Shown piece by piece: positions 23,252 to 35,186 of a stretch of 64,000 nucleotides of DNA; position 1 is the first letter of the stretch; every line of letters starts with the position of its first letter. The position numbers and the translations under genes are program-made. The stretch lies in NCBI GenBank assembly GCA_019321725.1, contig CM033119.1, forward strand, positions 16,504,694 through 16,568,693. Direction: 5' to 3'. The stretch comes from Paulownia fortunei. Lineage: Eukaryota > Streptophyta > Magnoliopsida > Lamiales > Paulowniaceae. The notes beneath the pieces were generated by a model. The model made no database searches and had not been told where the DNA came from. It worked only from the letters and a program-made list of their open reading frames with translations.

Positions 23252-23698
23252 TGTTGGAAATAAATTTATTTTGGCCCAAATTATATTAAGTTTGAGAAAT
23301 CTTTAATGAGTTTAAAATTAAATTTTGTAGAAGTCCAAATTAAGAGTTTATTAAATGTTAGACTTCAAATAAGCCCAAGTTCTAGAAACTTGTTTTAGCA
23401 TTGTCTTAGGAAATGTCTATATATTTTTTTGGATAAAAAGTTGTAGAGAATTCTAGAATGGTAGGTATTTGATAGAAAAGTAATGAACTGCAGTCGTTAG
23501 ATTAAAAGTGTGTTAGTATAATCACAATCATTGATTAGGAAGATGTCTTGTTATAAATAGAGGTTGTCTTTCTCATTTTGTTCCAAGCCAAAACTTGAGA
23601 AAAATCAATAATAAGAAAATTTCTCTTCCACCAAAAGTTCTATCTTCCTCTTTAGGCCTCCCTCTTCCAATAAATAAAATTATATCTCTTCCAATACA
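23252..23698 (+). mobile_element. Candidate Copia-type solo LTR
   Basis: Begins TGTTGGAAATAAATTTATTT and ends TTCCAATACA, with near-inverted termini (TGTTGGAA / TTCCAATACA). It contains a promoter-like TTATAAATAGAGG and downstream AATCAATAATAA, the usual order of U3-R. No matching 5 bp flanks (GATTT versus CGCGC) and no second copy in the window. Confidence 0.45.
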
Positions 23699-25889
23699 CG
23701 CGCTCATGTGTATGTGTATGCACATGAGTGTAAATATAATATGAGATACATATTCAATGTATATTATCGAATATAATATTTACAGAGTATAACATTAGTA
23801 TGTAAATCAATAATTTTGAATATCAATTTCTAAAATTTATATTTAGAAAAAAATAATATCATAAGCCAAATCTCACGCCATTTTGTGGATGAAATTCCAT
23901 TTTGTTGATGAAATTCTTGGATGGCCAGTGTATTCATCCAACATCTTTGGACAAGTTGGATTGGGTGGTGAAAAACACCACCTCTCTATATAATCTAATG
24001 ATCAGCACTACACGGTCCTTGATTTTTTGAAGTGCAATGTTCGAAAACTTTGCACCTATTTTTTCCCTTCAACATTCTTTGAAATTTTTCATTCTCTTGG
24101 TGCGTTTACTTTTACTTATAGTCACTTAAGATGGTCGTATAATTTGGAAGTGTTTATATAAAAAATGATGACCATACTTGAAGCATTAATGTTATATTTC
24201 ATTTATGCATGGTTTCCTCTCTCCCTCATTTAGTTGGCGAATCTCTTATCCTTCGATCCTCTTTTATATATAGCAACTCTCCTTTTGTGTATAAAATACT
24301 GAATTTTGATATGTTTATGTATGCACACTAGTAAAAAAACACATGCAACTTTGACCTAGCAGTAACCATTGAATGACATGCAAATCTAATTAAGTAAACA
24401 TTTAAAACATTCAAAACTAAATCGATCAGTACAAATGATTGAATAAAATATTTTAAAGAATATATTATAAGTAATAGTTTAACAAAGTAAAATTTTATTT
24501 TATAAATTATTATTATTTAATTCTCAATTGCAATAGTTCTTCTCTTACTTGATCTAGATGATTGAAATTATTCTCTTTTTATTTAATTTCTTAGATTTTT
24601 TTTATATTTTTATTTTTAAATTTTTACAATCTCTTCTCCCTCATTCAAAATTTAATCGCTGGTCCAGCATTTCTTCTTCTTTTTAATTGATAAAATGATA
24701 AAATTGAAAGAGCATCAATATCTTTGATGACATATTAAATTTGGTTCAAATTTGACTTGTAAACAACTATATTCTCTGTACATTGTTCACATTCCCATTA
24801 TTCATATTATATTTTTGGTAAGCCATTATGTATGTCTCACATATATAGTTCATGTGGTTTTCAATATTTTTAGGAGTTGAAAATATTTTGCCTATTTTTT
24901 TTTCATGTGAAAATGGAAACGTATTTATCTCCCATTTTGTTCTTATTTTGTTGGACAAAAGGTCCATTTGTTTACAATAATCATATTGTAGCGAGTACAA
25001 TTTAGTGTCCGAGCTTTCAGTGAGATACTTGAAATAAAAATATATTTGTTTTATTTAGTTATAGATAAGAAAAAAATGTGGGATTTTTCTAGAAATGTAA
25101 ATTGCTTTGATATTTTCAAAAGAACAAAGTACATGTTGAACTATAGTATTTAATATAGGAGTGATAGTTTATGCGTCTCATCACTCTATTTATATCCAAA
25201 TCGATCATAGTGTATTATGATGAGAAATTATTATTTAATATGTTGTGGATCTTGTTATCATTTTTACATCATATCAATTATGTGAAGATAGAAAAGGAAA
25301 TTATTATTTAATTTGTTATAAAAATTTAATTATTTTTATAATTAGTAAAACATCATCCCAAAACTAATTATGAAGGTCCTATGATGGAAAAAAATGATTA
25401 TAGGTCTGAAAAGTGGATATTTTCAGTTTTAAATTTGACTGTAAAGACTTGAAAAAAAATTAGGGTATTTTTGTCAAAGAAAATGAGTAAAATAAATATG
25501 ATAATGATGATTTAAATAGTAAAAAATATAAAAAAATAAAAATAAAACCAAACAATGCCATAAATTTTTCTTATCATTAAAAAAAAAAAAAAAGGTATAC
25601 CACCTTCTCTGGGAGGGGAAATTGGGTGTACTTTGTATACCAAATGATATTTTTGTGCCATGATAAGTGAAATTTGGATAAAAAAAGGTCATCAAATACT
25701 ACAACGTTAGATCTTATATGTAATTGGACTTTTAACGTGGTTTCGTATAGTAGGATATTCATATTCGAAGTACTTAAAAATTATTGTGTTAAATTTTATT
25801 TTTCCGCTACATATTGCAACTCATGTTCAAACTAAAATTTTAACATAAACTGAAACATAAGAATTTGGTTAATTAACTTGTTAAAAACT

Positions 25890-26275
25890 AAGGTAACAGA
25901 TTCTATGTAATTGGCAATATGTATATGTAACACTCCATATGTCTCTAAATATTGTCCATTCACTATTGTATAAAGTTAAATTTTATGGTTTTTGACTAAC
26001 TTATTGCATTGATATGATTTTAATATTACTAAACTTTCAGATATTAATATTTGCTATGTTATTTATAATTTTTGACAAAAAGGTTAAATTATTTACTATC
26101 GTAATTGAAATATAGTTAAATTGATTGGTTAATAGAATTAACAAAATAATTTTATTTGAGATGAGAGAGAGTAACAATTTCATTATGTTCCAAGATAAAA
26201 TTTAATCCGACATGAAAGGAAAGAAAACGAAGTAATGTTACTTTTCATTAGCAAGAGTGCAATCCTCAATGATAA
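25890..26275. repeat. Segmental duplication, copy 2 (uninterrupted)
   Basis: Counterpart of 17289-17587 plus 18790-18890. A short related piece (gttagatcttatatgtaattgg) also occurs at 25707-25729. Confidence 0.7.
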
Positions 26276-26410
26276 CATAATAGGTCACACGGGTTTGTGA
26301 GTTATTATGTTATACATGCATGATATCATAAGGTGAAATTTGACATCGTCATTTATGATTTAATGGTTCAATTATTATATATGTACCTGATTATATCATC
26401 AATGTGAAAT

Positions 26411-27625
26411 AGTGATGACTTTGAAAAGAGGGTTGAGAGTTAAAAACACAAAAGGCAAAAAAAGAGTTAAGTTTGTTGATGATGTTGTGGTCAAAAGGGT
26501 TCGTCGTTATGAAAGTGAAAAATATGTTTGAAAATCTTGTATTCTTGGATGATATTAGGTCAGTGTGGGAGGTGATTGTTGAAGAAAAGAGGGAGGATGA
26601 AAAAACTTAATGAAAGTGTTGATCAATATGGAGACGACAAAATAAGTGGAGATTTTGAAGTGAATTTCTGAAGAACAACTTTTTTGATGTGAGGAAGATG
26701 CATAATTATGATGCTCAAGATAAAGGGTTTGAAAATATTATTGAAATGTTAATTGAGAAAAAGTATGAAGGTGATAAAATGAGGGGTGTTTTTGGAGAAA
26801 AGGAGAAGATGTTAGTGGCAAGTCTAGTTAGTTAAATATGATATGAGAAAAATTCGACATTTAATACGTATGAATATATTATGAATTTTTGTTAAAATTT
26901 ACGATGAAAAAATCAGCAAAAAATACAGAAATGACTAATATATGGATTTGTAGATGAACGGATAAAATATAAATGTAAAATAATTGTTTGGGAGCAAAAA
27001 TACAACTTATTCTAATATTATTTTATATGAATTGTATTTGTCCTTATTTTTAAATTATGCAAAAAATCATTATATAAGTATTTTTATTTTATTTAAAGTA
27101 TGACGTAACTTAATTAATAAATTTTATATTTATAAATTATTAAAATCTTATTTTTTTTTATATGATATTGCATTAATACTTATAACTAATATTTTTTAGA
27201 TAATATTTAAACATTACCAATATTTATTAAAATAGAGTATTATTTATCAAGTATTATATGAATAAATATAATACATAAAATAAATATTTTATTTTAAAAG
27301 TATGAATTATTACTAAAAAGTTCAGAATATGAACAGAAAATATAAATATTTTTTAATTATTCATATATATACGAGTATAATACGAATTTTAACTAATAAA
27401 CGTGGCAAAAGGGCTGAAGAGTGAAATTGTTGATGAGCAAAAGAAGGAAATGGAGTGGTGGGTTCGGGAGAGAATGAAGGACTAATTAGAGGGGATGTGG
27501 AGCAAGAGGAGGAGAAAGTGAGAGATAAGGGTGTTGACGATGAGGATGACGATTGGGAGGAAATTAAGAAGAGTGAATTGGAGAAAGTCTTTGCTAAGGC
27601 TGTTGACTACTGGGAAGGATCAATA
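26411..27625 (+). pseudogene. ACBP3-like acyl-CoA-binding protein pseudogene, split by a MITE
   Basis: Decayed coding pieces on the plus strand. The piece from about 26433 reads KKRVKFVDDVVV before a stop. Another reads NYDAQDKGFENIIEML...FGEKEKMLVA up to 26830. After the MITE comes KGLKSEIVDEQKKEMEWW, then, in another frame from 27455, an acidic stretch leading to EDDDWEEIKKSELEKVFAKA. That last motif resembles the D-D-W-E-x-I-E-R-S-E-L-E-K segment just ahead of the ACB domain in plant class III acyl-CoA-binding proteins (ACBP3-like). The ACB domain itself is not found after it. Stops and frame changes show it is not functional. Family assignment is from recalled motif similarity and is tentative; the pseudogene state is clear. 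Confidence 0.5.
26831..27393. mobile_element. Dispersed AT-rich repeat, copy 2, inserted in a pseudogene
   Basis: Same family as 3588-4140. Starts TCTAGTTAGTTAAATA; the far end reversed reads GTTTATTAGTTAAAATT, so the termini are imperfect inverted repeats sharing TTAGTTAAA. It is flanked by GTGGCAAG (26823-26830) and GTGGCAAA (from about 27394), a 7-8 bp target duplication. Non-coding, about 563 bp. The insertion interrupts an acyl-CoA-binding-protein-like pseudogene. Confidence 0.65.
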
Positions 27626-29340
27626 TTTGATCCATATATTTGTCATGATCAATATTTTGCTTTCTATGTTTTTCGGCAGTTTTTGTTTTTCCATTTCCAT
27701 TTAAACTTGAATTGCAATGATCATTGGTATATTATGAGTAAGGCGAGGAGAAACAAGTTAAAACTCCTACAAAACTAATACTATTAGAATGGCAAGTTTA
27801 AAGCCTGACAAAGTTTTGACCTTGATGTGTATACTACTGAAATGACCATTTTGCCCTTAAAAACATGCCAACATGCCCAAGATATTTTGGATTTGCGTCT
27901 TTTTACATGGGAGTCCGATCCAAAGTATCTCGACCGTTGATGTGTGAGGTGATGGGACGCGAGAGCCAATAAGATTTGGATACTCGGATCCTATCTCGTT
28001 CGGCTTATGTAGATCAATTAGTATAAATATTTCGATATTTAGCTGTCAGAAAATAATTATTGCATATATACTATCTTCGCTTACTAGTTCTTTCTTTATA
28101 ATCACTTGACCTAAACTAAATTAAGTATCAAAGGATATTAGTTGGAGGCCGCTTAAAGCGAGCCTGATGTATGTGTTTTAAATCATCTCAAACTCAAAGT
28201 ATCCAAACTCGAAATCTTAATGATCCAAACTCATGTAAGATTTTTTTCTATTCAGACCTATAATGTTGATCTTATGAGTAGGAGTGAATGTATGAAATAT
28301 CATCAAAATTTTGATCCATATTTGGACCAATAATGTAGGGATTAGAATTAATTAACTTTCAATTGCTCCATACGCGTATATCTTCATGCGGGCGCTGTCG
28401 CAAATTATAAGACAAATGAGGCATTTCATTTATTATTGTTCTCATGTGGATTTGTATGATTTATCACAACTCAAATTTGTTAGCCAAGTAGGTTATATGA
28501 AAGCTGTTAAATTTGGAATTCTCATAGGGGAATGAAGAGGTCAGGCAGGGGGTTCAAGTATTGTACACTAGAAAACATAGATGCCCAAAATGAAGAACAA
28601 TGTGAAAATCGTAAAACATAATTTTAATGCAGTGAGAACCTTAACCCCGAGCCTGGAACAGCTGCCAGGATAGATATAGTTTGATTATCTCTAGAAAGCA
28701 AAGAAGTACTGAATGAAGAGGGTGAAAACCTTAAAGAAATTCTTAATGCAGTGAAAACATAGGCTCTACCCTTGAATAATACTTGCACATATGGTTGTTT
28801 GCTACATTTGTGTTGTGAAATTAGTTCCACATGTACGATTATGTATCAATCTTTTAAAGTGTGTCACAAGTTGCCTAAATTACTATGGATGTATCCAATT
28901 ATAATTTGTGTTCAAAAAATTTTAAGAGATTCAACTCATTAGATTCAAGTCCATAGAATTAAGAGGTCTTATTAGCATGTACGCCCTAACACACCAGAGT
29001 AGAACCTTCATCCAAATAACTATAAATACTTTAATTTCCGTCATTTTGAGGTAAGTTATTTTTATTGAACATTTGCAACTTTCAATTCACGACTTACTAT
29101 CATTAGCTCTGGTTCAGCGTAGGAGGATTTTTACTCGAACAATCCCAACGTTCTAATAATTTATGTGTGTTACAAACATGAGCCCATATAAGAGTTGATA
29201 GTTTGTGAGAAGTCAATGTTTGAGGATATTAGTACATGTCATTTTATGATAACAATAATGATTTAGATCAATTCCACATCACTGTTAGTACATATCATTT
29301 CATGGTAACAATAATGAACTGAACAATGAAGATATTATTT
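27626..29340. other. Intergenic downstream of the ACBP-like pseudogene
   Basis: Mostly AT-rich. 28530-28830 is less so; a minus-strand 68-codon frame there (28624-28830, ending LAAVPGSGLRFSLH) is protein-like but not recognised and has no visible gene context. Confidence 0.3.
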
Positions 29341-29474
29341 GACATATTAATTTTTAGGTTTGAATATAAATGAAGTTTAGAATACAGATTTTGCATGAAA
29401 ATGGAGGATGATATATTGGAGATAAATCGTCCTTATTAAGATATTCAAGCTTACATTCCCATGATATTGGCAAT

Positions 29475-30340
29475 TCAACAGTTTTTGCCTGGAGTGGCAG
29501 AGGATACTCCATGTCCCTCACCATATCCGTGTCCCGACCCATAGCCAGATCCTGATACACCACCGTATCCTCCTCCACCACCGCCGCTGCCACCACCTTC
29601 GCCACCGCCACCACCTTCGCCACCGCCACCGCCACCACCAGCACCATTGTTACCATATCCAGATCCTGAACCTGAGCCAGAGCCAGAGCCACTTCCCCCA
29701 CCATAAGGTCCCCAACCAGAACCAGAACCAGAACCAGAACCGCCCCACCTCCTCCTCCTGAACCATAGCCTCCATTATTCCATCCACCACCACTGCCACC
29801 TCCATTGCCGCTGCCTGAACCATATCCACCACCACCTTGACCTATACCAGAGCCCCCACCCCCTCCATAGCCTCCACCACCACCTTCACCTGAACCTACA
29901 TTCCCACCACCACTACCCCACCCACCACCATTACCTCCCCCTGAACCAAATCCATTACCGCCATTACCCCCTCCTCCACCTCCACCTCCAGAACCGCCAC
30001 CATAACCTCCACCTTCACCCCCGCCAGACCCACCCCCACCCCCACCCCCAGAGCCTGATCCATATCCATTTCCTCCACCATTTCCACCCCCACCACCTCC
30101 ACTACCACCACCATTTCCAGGACCAAAACCCTTACCCTTTCCAAATCCACCAGTTGTCAACCCCTCATCAGCATCTTCTTGGCCATACTTCTTTTCAAAC
30201 ATATCTGTCCCATTTTGATTATTAGAATACAAAAACCTCCCTTCCCTAGTAGCTTCAACAACTACATAATCATAAAGACCCAAAGACAGAATCACAACCA
30301 AGAAAACAAGACTCCAAGAAACTAAATTATGCCTTTCCAT
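29475..30340 (-). CDS. Glycine-rich secreted protein with an apparent 1-nt frameshift
   Basis: The ORF opens with MERHNLVSWSLVFLVVILSLG, a clear signal peptide (about residues 1-30), then a short acidic/polar stretch and a long Gly-rich region with GGGSGGG, GYGSG and GGGGNGG repeats. Such proteins are secreted, cell-wall-associated GRPs. Around residue 198 (29743-29746, four C on the plus strand) the frame leaves the glycine pattern and becomes VLVLVLV. Reading one extra base restores a glycine pattern down to a TGA at 29475-29477 (288 residues in all, ending GKNC). The uncorrected frame runs to 29354. The loss is in a homopolymer, so it may be a true mutation or a sequencing error. A minus-strand TATA box lies 40 bp upstream of the ATG. 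A single exon is assumed. Confidence 0.75.
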
Positions 30341-30380
30341 GGTTGCTCTCTAGTTGCAACAATACAACGAGCAGGAACAC

Positions 30381-30390
30381 TTATTTATAG
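30381..30390 (-). promoter_or_regulatory. TATA box of the glycine-rich protein gene
   Basis: Minus-strand CTATAAATAA ends 40 nt upstream of the ATG at 30340, implying a very short 5' leader (about 15-20 nt). Confidence 0.55.
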
Positions 30391-30777
30391 CCAAAATCAG
30401 CAAAGATATCAATAAAGAAATACACGAAAAAACCAATTCCCAGACAAACTAGAAGGGGTAGTAGTGCTCACCACCCCATTTCCTACAAGCACCACCGTGT
30501 AGTTAAGGGAAGATCAGGAATGATTCTGAGATAAAAAGCTGAAAGCTTGCTTCTTGGACCACTCATGCAAACAAAATCAGAATATTACAGCAAAAAAAAA
30601 GAAAAGAAGGTGGTGGTAGTGGTTGCTGGTGGCGGTCCTCCATTATATAGGGCTGTTCCTTCGTAGGTTTAGGGCTTATCATGGCTATGGAGTGGAGGGC
30701 ATGAAAGCGTGCTGGATGAATTTGGTGGTGAAGACATTCTGCATGAATGTGCCCCCATCCCCCTCTACACACACACA

Positions 30778-30804
30778 CCACCCCGCTCCACTCCATCGGG
30801 GTGG
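30778..30804. repeat. GC-rich inverted repeat upstream of the glycine-rich protein gene
   Basis: CCACCCCG, 11 nt loop, CGGGGTGG; next to a CA microsatellite (about 30766-30778) and followed by a G-rich run (GGTGGGTGGGGTGGGGGGG). It lies 440 bp upstream of the ATG. Confidence 0.5.
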
Positions 30805-30859
30805 GTGGGGTGGGGGGGTGAGATCCTTAAAAAGAAATCTTGGTATGTAGAAGAAACAA

Positions 30860-33800
30860 TCTTCCATAACAGAGCTACAAGTCCTTTGAAAATGCTATAA
30901 AGATTAAACGGAAGTGGCATGACAAAGTTCTAACTGCAGACTGAACTTTTTGTATTATTTTGGTCATACTCCAAAGTAGTTTTAAAAATAAGTGAATGTC
31001 TTAAAAATCATCTTTATAATACCCTCAATTTGAGGCTCAGTTATTACAATTAGTAGAATGAACAGAAGTTCTGAATATTCTTATAATTAGTTCAATCCAC
31101 TCTGTTTCACATCCAGGGAATATTAATAATGACAATGATAGAGTCAGTAAAATTACTTATAATTGTGACGATTTTCTTTTTAGACATCCTAACCTTTGCG
31201 TTCTGCCCTTTATTATATATCATTAGATTTATTGTTAATACTTTGTTAATATGAAACATTTATATTAAAGTTGGTATGTATTTAGTGATAAAAAGTTTTG
31301 TTATGCAGTTTTTAAAAAATGTAATAGTGATAATAACTATATTTAAATTATTACTGTTTGTAATAAGTGACACTTATATAGTGAAATATTGGCATAGAAG
31401 ACTCCATGTTTCTGTATATATTGTCACTGTACACGTATCACTAATTATAAATTGTGACAACTTTAAATTATTGTATCAATAATATTTAATAGTGACAAAT
31501 TTATACTGATCTCATATTTGCTACTAGATAAATAATTTTATTTTTAAATATGTATAACTAGTGGCTATTTTAATATTATCACTAGACATATTGTCATTAA
31601 TATTTTTTTTTTTTATTCTAGTATTCAGAAATCATAAATAGATATGGAAATAATGTTCATTGCAGATTAATGTGCAAATCGTATAATACTATTACCTATC
31701 TATATCGTGTGTTTGTAGGTACACGTGAGTGTGTGTCTAAATATATGTATTTAGGGGTGAGTATTGTGAACTCCAATAATTCTGTTTCTAAATTCTCCAT
31801 AAGGATCTTAAGACATCTTATACTTGCAATAATGCATGTGTTTAGAGCTAATCGTGAAATTTAAAATATCGTTTGAATAATCTACATTGTACTAAATTAA
31901 AACTATTTTTGTTGAATTACTATATAAATTATATTTTAAAAAATCAATCAAAATTGCAGAAACCGCACTACCTTATGTGGTTTGGTGGTTGTTAGGGTTA
32001 GAATAAACCAAAACGTACAGTCAAATATGTATATTATATTTATTAATATTTAAAAATAAATTTTGTTTTAATAATTAACTCTTAATTGTGTTGTTCGTTT
32101 AAGTTTAATTTAGTAATTCACTTATTGTACTTACCACCTTCCCCCTCACTAAATTTTCAATTCACTCTTATTGTGTTTACCAACTTCCCATTCATCTAAA
32201 TGTTTAATTTCAATTTTAAAATGTTTAACATCTCTTTTATTTTTTTTGAAGCATTGGTATATACATTTTTCTCAGCCCTATTCTCTTATTTTTTAAATTA
32301 TAATTTAATGGTATATGAATGAGTAAATTTATCATCTTATGAATTAGAAATATGAAGAACATCAATCAATAAAAAATAATAATATAATAATACATTAAAG
32401 ATAGACTCTATTAGTGCATTCTGTAATAAGTGCTTCTTTACTACCAAATTCTTAATTTCACTCAAACCATAATCTTTCGATAAAATTACCTAATATAATT
32501 AATAATATTCCCTTCAATCATTTTATATGATATAAAAAGTTTAAAGCAATTTTTGTTAAGAAGTAATGCGTATAGAATAAAATACTTTCATTTACATAAA
32601 TTCTAGAAAACAACCAACTCAAAAACTACAAAATCACTTCAAATCATACAAAACTGCACCTCTGAGTTTAATTTACAATTCAAATTTGTTCTTGATAAAA
32701 TTGTAACGACAATTCAATTTAAAATTAGTAAAAAAAATCGAAACCACACCATGACCATGACCCTATGTGGCCTTGTGTGATTAAGAATTTCTTGACCTTT
32801 TTATTTGGAAATTTTGCTTCTACCTAACTATTAGAGCTAGCCTTATATTTGGGCACCAAAAATAATATGTGGGTCATGCAAATAACCATAATATATCTTT
32901 CTTCAACTATTATGCACCCCAAATTTCTATAAATCATTTTGGGCTGGCACTTTCTCATGGTCCAAATATTTTCTTATTCTCCCAAAAGGACTTAGAAAAG
33001 ATAAAAATTCATTTCAAGTATGCTCATATAACACTTGGGCTTTAAGATTAGAGTGAATTGGGCTCTACAACTTGTTTTGGAATCAAGCATTGTATTGTAT
33101 TAACACACTAAAAGAGTTGAACTTTGAGTTCAATTTGGAACCTGGCCAGGCCATGGATATCCAATTATATTAGATTATTCTTAAAGAAAAATAATAATTT
33201 TATTTCGAAAAGAACCCTTATTTTCTAACTCGAATTTGAATTAATTGTAATATGCAGAAAAATTAGGAATAAAAAAATTTCAATATATGTTTTCTGTACT
33301 TTTGTTACATATATATGGTTCATGTAGCTCCTCTCCAATAGAAGTCACGAATTTTTAAAATTCAAATAGCCCAAGAAACTAACCAATTTCTGTTCTGCAT
33401 CAAAAATCCATTACTTGGACAACAAAAAGATCAGGTTACATAATTGGAACTTCGAAACATAAATTTTAATTTGATAAAAAAAACAATCCCAAACGACTCT
33501 AAAAACGGAAACAATTTATAATCCATTGTCAAAATTGTAAGGTGATGTATATGGGAACAATAGTAGGGGTAAAATAGGATATTCATTCCTTAAACTAAAA
33601 ATTAAAATTTTTTATTTAAAAAAAAAAAGGGAAAAAGGGCAAAAGGGCAAGTTCATAAGATGCGTGTGGCATATTATTACATCGGAGCCACACTTGTAGT
33701 CCATGCATAGTGTAAGGTTTTTCTAAAATTTCTCAAATTTTTTGAAGTTGTTGAATACTTCATTTGATCGATGGATTTAAAAAGAAATAATTTAAATATT

Positions 33801-34539
33801 TAATAATAAATTCATTAATTTTATTTAAATAATCTCCTCGTAAAAATCCTTTCTTACTGTCCTCGACTCCTTAACCCGACGACTGCCCCACTTTCCTGTT
33901 CACATGGCACTTTTTTCATATTTTGGATCTTTTCAAGAAATGGCTGCAATCACGAGCAAGTGATTGAATGAGTAGGGGCCCCGAAAACACATGCAGGATG
34001 AGCAGGCGGTTCAGAAGACGGAGTTGATAAGCACCATACCTAAGGTTGAAAATTTTACAATTCTTTATGTGCTTAACTTAAATTCAAATCATCTTGAATA
34101 AACAATTCCAATTGAGCTTGATAGGTGCACAGTACTTATCATGTGGTATAATAAATTTTAAATTTTTAAATTTTTATATTAAATATTTTTTAATTATTAT
34201 ATTAAATATATTTTAAATTTATCTTATATAAAATTATTTAAAATTCCCTTTCTTAAATTCAAATATTTTCTTTCAAATACAACTTAAAACTCACAATAAA
34301 AAAAACTTGCCGACTACTCTATGATTGATTGCACTTCAGAGAGGCCTGCTCATTCCATCTCATATATTCTAGAACATTCTAGACCTTCCAATTCAAAAAA
34401 ATATTATGAAGGAATTGACTGTCTACACCCTATAACAAATGTCCACATCATCACTAGGTCCAAATTGAGATTTGTGCATAAAATATACAAACTTCAGCAT
34501 GAAAATTCCTTAGCCACAGCCTAGAATCACCCTTTATTC
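30860..34539. other. AT-rich intergenic, no gene seen
   Basis: 31300-31620 repeats short agtgac/gtcact motifs, as in subterminal regions of some DNA transposons, but no ends were found. Otherwise featureless. Confidence 0.4.
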
Positions 34540-35186
34540 AAAGATATACCCTTCCTCCCAAAAAATATTAGTTCAAATTTGATTTAATCAAATCCAATCA
34601 AAATCATATGAATATTTTTATGTTCTAATTTGTAATTAGATATTCTTCGAATCAATATTTTTTATAATTGAATTAATGATCAAATCGATCATACTAATTA
34701 TTAGCGGTTCAATTGATCGAACCGGTTCAATTGACGGTCATACTGATCTAATAAGAATTAATTATATTTTTTTATTATATATTATAAAATAATAATATAA
34801 TACATCAATTGTTATGTAATATATTTTAAATATAAAAGAATAACTATCTAAAAAAATATTTAACAAAATACAAAATTCAAATAACCATATAAATATAACA
34901 AAATATCAAATTTAAATTTTTTAAAAAATAAAATAAAAAATCAGTCAAACCAATTTTGACTGGTCAAACCAAATTTTCGATTTTATACGCTTAATCGCGC
35001 CGAACCGACCTCCGATTGAACCAATTGAATCGATCAATGCGATCCAATTTTCAAAACAATAAATATAACCTTCCTTCCAAAATTTTAGTTCGAATTTGAT
35101 TTAATCGAATCCAATCACAATTATATGAATATATATATATATATATATATATGTTTTAATTTGTAATTAGACATTCTTCGTATAAA
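34540..35186. repeat. Direct repeats of about 120 bp around a GGTTCAA/CCGGTT-rich element
   Basis: 34540-34656 and 35058-35186 share cttcctcccaa/cttccttccaa, aatttgatttaatc, atatgaatat and aatttgtaattaga. Between them lies about 400 bp whose ends are rich in GGTTCAATTGATCGAACCGG-like motifs. It may be an element caught within a duplicated target region, or a tandem repeat with a captured piece. Confidence 0.55.
35128..35152. repeat. (AT)n microsatellite
   Basis: About 12 AT units inside the second arm of the 34.5-35.2 kb direct repeat; the first arm lacks it. Other AT runs lie near 727-742, 3538-3556, 5527-5564 and 16961-16978. Confidence 0.85.

Noticed and set aside
28530..28600. Possible tRNA (ggggttcaag-like B box)
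   Set aside because: No matching acceptor stem, anticodon arm or A box around it. No convincing tRNA or rRNA was seen anywhere in the window.
29650..30150. Several Met/Val-rich minus-strand frames
   Set aside because: They are out-of-frame readings of the glycine-rich protein gene.
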